A DNA stretch of 35,459 nt from Acholeplasma sp. (lineage in GTDB: Bacteria > Bacillota_I > Bacilli_A > Acholeplasmatales > Acholeplasmataceae): assembly GCA_012838065.1 (NCBI GenBank), contig DUPY01000004.1, positions 1-35,459 of the forward strand, in the 5' to 3' direction. The first letter of the stretch is position 1; each line of letters starts with the position of its first letter. This document shows positions 34,076 through 35,459 of this stretch, one piece after another. The notes under the pieces were generated by a model that saw only the letters and a list, made by a program, of their open reading frames with translations, was not told the DNA's origin and ran no database searches. A program made the position numbers and the translations under genes.

Positions 34076-35459
34076 AGACGTACGCTTTAGTATTAGCGGC
34101 AGGTAAAGGAACAAGAATGCGCACGATAATGCCAAAATGCGCATACCCGATTTTGAAAAAACCGATGATTGAGTACATCGTAGAAAACATTGAAAAAAGT
34201 AATATAGATGAAACGGTTGTTGTTGTTGGACATAAACGTGAAGTATTACAAGATATTTTACAAGACCGTGTATCCTATGCATATCAAGAAGAACAATTAG
34301 GAACTGGACATGCAGTTTTATCTGCTGAAAGCATTTTAGCGCATAAAGAAGGAATAACTTTCATTTTACCGGGAGATATGCCGTTAATTGATTATGTTTT
34401 AATAAATAAAATATTATCTGCTCATCAAGAGATGGGGAATGACTTAACGGTAGTGAGTATGATGATGGATTATCCAAAATCATACGGTAGAATTGTGCGC
34501 GACGAATACAATTCAATTCTACGAATTGTTGAAGAAAACGACTGTAACGAATATCAAAAACAAATTAAAGAAGTTAATACAGGTATTTATGTTGTTAACA
34601 ATAAAATATTATTTAATTCCTTAAAGAAAATCAAAAAGAATGAGCGTAAAAACGAATACTATTTAACAGATATCGTTGAACTTATGCATACCGATTACAA
34701 AGTAAACTCATTTATCGTGCGTCACCCACATGTAACAATGGGTGTTAATGATTTATATGGTATTAGTATTGCTGAAAAATATTTACGCGAATCAATCAAT
34801 AAAAACCATATGTTATCTGGTGTATCGATTATTAACCCTGAAACCGTAACTATTGGTGATAATGTTGTTATTGAAGAAGGTGTAATTATTCACCCAAATA
34901 CAACAATTACTGGTAGATCAGTTATCCATAGTGGTGCACAAATTGGACCAAATACAGAAATCCATAATTCTGAAGTCGGATCAAATACTGTTGTAAACCA
35001 CTCATTAGTTTATGATTCAAAAATTGGAGAAGAAACGACTGTAGGGCCATTTGCACACTTACGTGGACATGCTGTTATTGGAAATCGTAACCGTATTGGT
35101 AACTTTGTTGAAGTTAAAAACTCATCAACGGGTGATGATACAAAAGCAGCACATTTATCCTACATTGGAGATGCAACAGTTGGCCATAATGTAAACTTTG
35201 GCTGTGGGTCTATTACTGTAAACTATGACGGTAAACTAAAACATAGAACAACAATAGGTGATGATGTCTTTATTGGTTGCAACGTAAACTTGATTGCGCC
35301 TATTTCGATAGGTAATGAAGTGTTCTTAGCGGCAGGTTCTACAGTAACTGATGACGTTCCTACAGGTTCATTTACAATTGCACGTAATCGTCAAGTAAAT
35401 AAATCAGATTATGCAAAAAACTATATCAAACCTCATATTGATAAAACACCTGGACAATA
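34072..35459 (+). CDS. glmU: Bifunctional UDP-GlcNAc pyrophosphorylase / glucosamine-1-P acetyltransferase (3' end at window edge)
   Basis: At least 462 residues. The frame is open to the last base, and the final two bases TA could begin a TAA/TAG stop, which would match the normal GlmU length. The N-terminal uridyltransferase has LAAGKGTRM (8-16), the LGTGHAV motif and a PGDMPL metal-site region. The C-terminal half is a left-handed beta-helix of hexapeptide repeats (IGDNVVIEEGVIIHP and onward), with acetyltransferase signatures KAAHLSYIGDA and GSITVNYDGK. It makes UDP-GlcNAc from glucosamine-1-phosphate, acetyl-CoA and UTP in the cytoplasm. An AAGGAGAAAAAGT stretch gives the ribosome binding site, and the ATG overlaps the glmM stop. 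Its UDP-GlcNAc is the substrate of the dehydratase two genes upstream. Confidence 0.95.
   Translation, partial: MKTYALVLAAGKGTRMRTIMPKCAYPILKKPMIEYIVENIEKSNIDETVVVVGHKREVLQDILQDRVSYAYQEEQLGTGHAVLSAESILAHKEGITFILPGDMPLIDYVLINKILSAHQEMGNDLTVVSMMMDYPKSYGRIVRDEYNSILRIVEENDCNEYQKQIKEVNTGIYVVNNKILFNSLKKIKKNERKNEYYLTDIVELMHTDYKVNSFIVRHPHVTMGVNDLYGISIAEKYLRESINKNHMLSGVSIINPETVTIGDNVVIEEGVIIHPNTTITGRSVIHSGAQIGPNTEIHNSEVGSNTVVNHSLVYDSKIGEETTVGPFAHLRGHAVIGNRNRIGNFVEVKNSSTGDDTKAAHLSYIGDATVGHNVNFGCGSITVNYDGKLKHRTTIGDDVFIGCNVNLIAPISIGNEVFLAAGSTVTDDVPTGSFTIARNRQVNKSDYAKNYIKPHIDKTPGQ

Overview
The window is AT-rich bacterial DNA, read almost entirely from the + strand, with no gap above 300 bases between genes. 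TGG encodes Trp throughout, and TGA is a real stop: glmM ends in TGA inside a 4-base overlap with glmU. This excludes the Mycoplasma/Spiroplasma code. AT richness, gene content and the cadherin-like, GLUG, InlB-type and dockerin surface modules suggest a low-GC Bacillota. A Mollicutes-like lineage with the standard code (Acholeplasma, Izemoplasma or Haloplasma relatives) or Erysipelotrichia would fit. The sequence alone does not settle which.

Region 1 (2-28339) is a tightly packed block of five genes ending in a rho-independent terminator. (a) The 3' part of a giant extracellular protein, already 4,421 residues at the left edge: seven complete GLUG modules, then about 24 InlB B/Flg_new-type repeats, then a C-terminal dockerin. 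(b) A second giant of 3,464 residues: signal peptide, about 32 cadherin-like beta-sandwich repeats, one C-terminal membrane helix and a short basic tail. (c) A membrane-anchored degenerate GGDEF-EAL protein. (d) A membrane-tethered McrB-like AAA+ ATPase. (e) A DUF2357/McrC-like protein whose C-terminus is a long charged coiled coil instead of a recognisable nuclease. Junctions are 7, 13, -1 and 9 nt, so these genes are very probably co-transcribed. My inference is a cell-surface apparatus: two giant extracellular proteins combined with a cytoplasmic or membrane-side ATPase module built from McrBC-like parts. I cannot name a described system with this composition.

Region 2 (28363-35459) begins at an extended -10 promoter and holds galE, an O-antigen ligase/polymerase-like membrane protein, a WbpM/PglF/CapD-type UDP-HexNAc 4,6-dehydratase, glmM and glmU (cut at the right edge, within about one codon of its expected end). 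Together they supply and remodel UDP-GlcNAc and related sugars for a surface polysaccharide or glycoconjugate. A 132-nt leader before the dehydratase carries a tandem 14-mer with extended -10-like elements and a hairpin, and may hold a second promoter.

No tRNA, rRNA, CRISPR array, insertion sequence or phage gene was seen. The repeats are protein-domain repeats.
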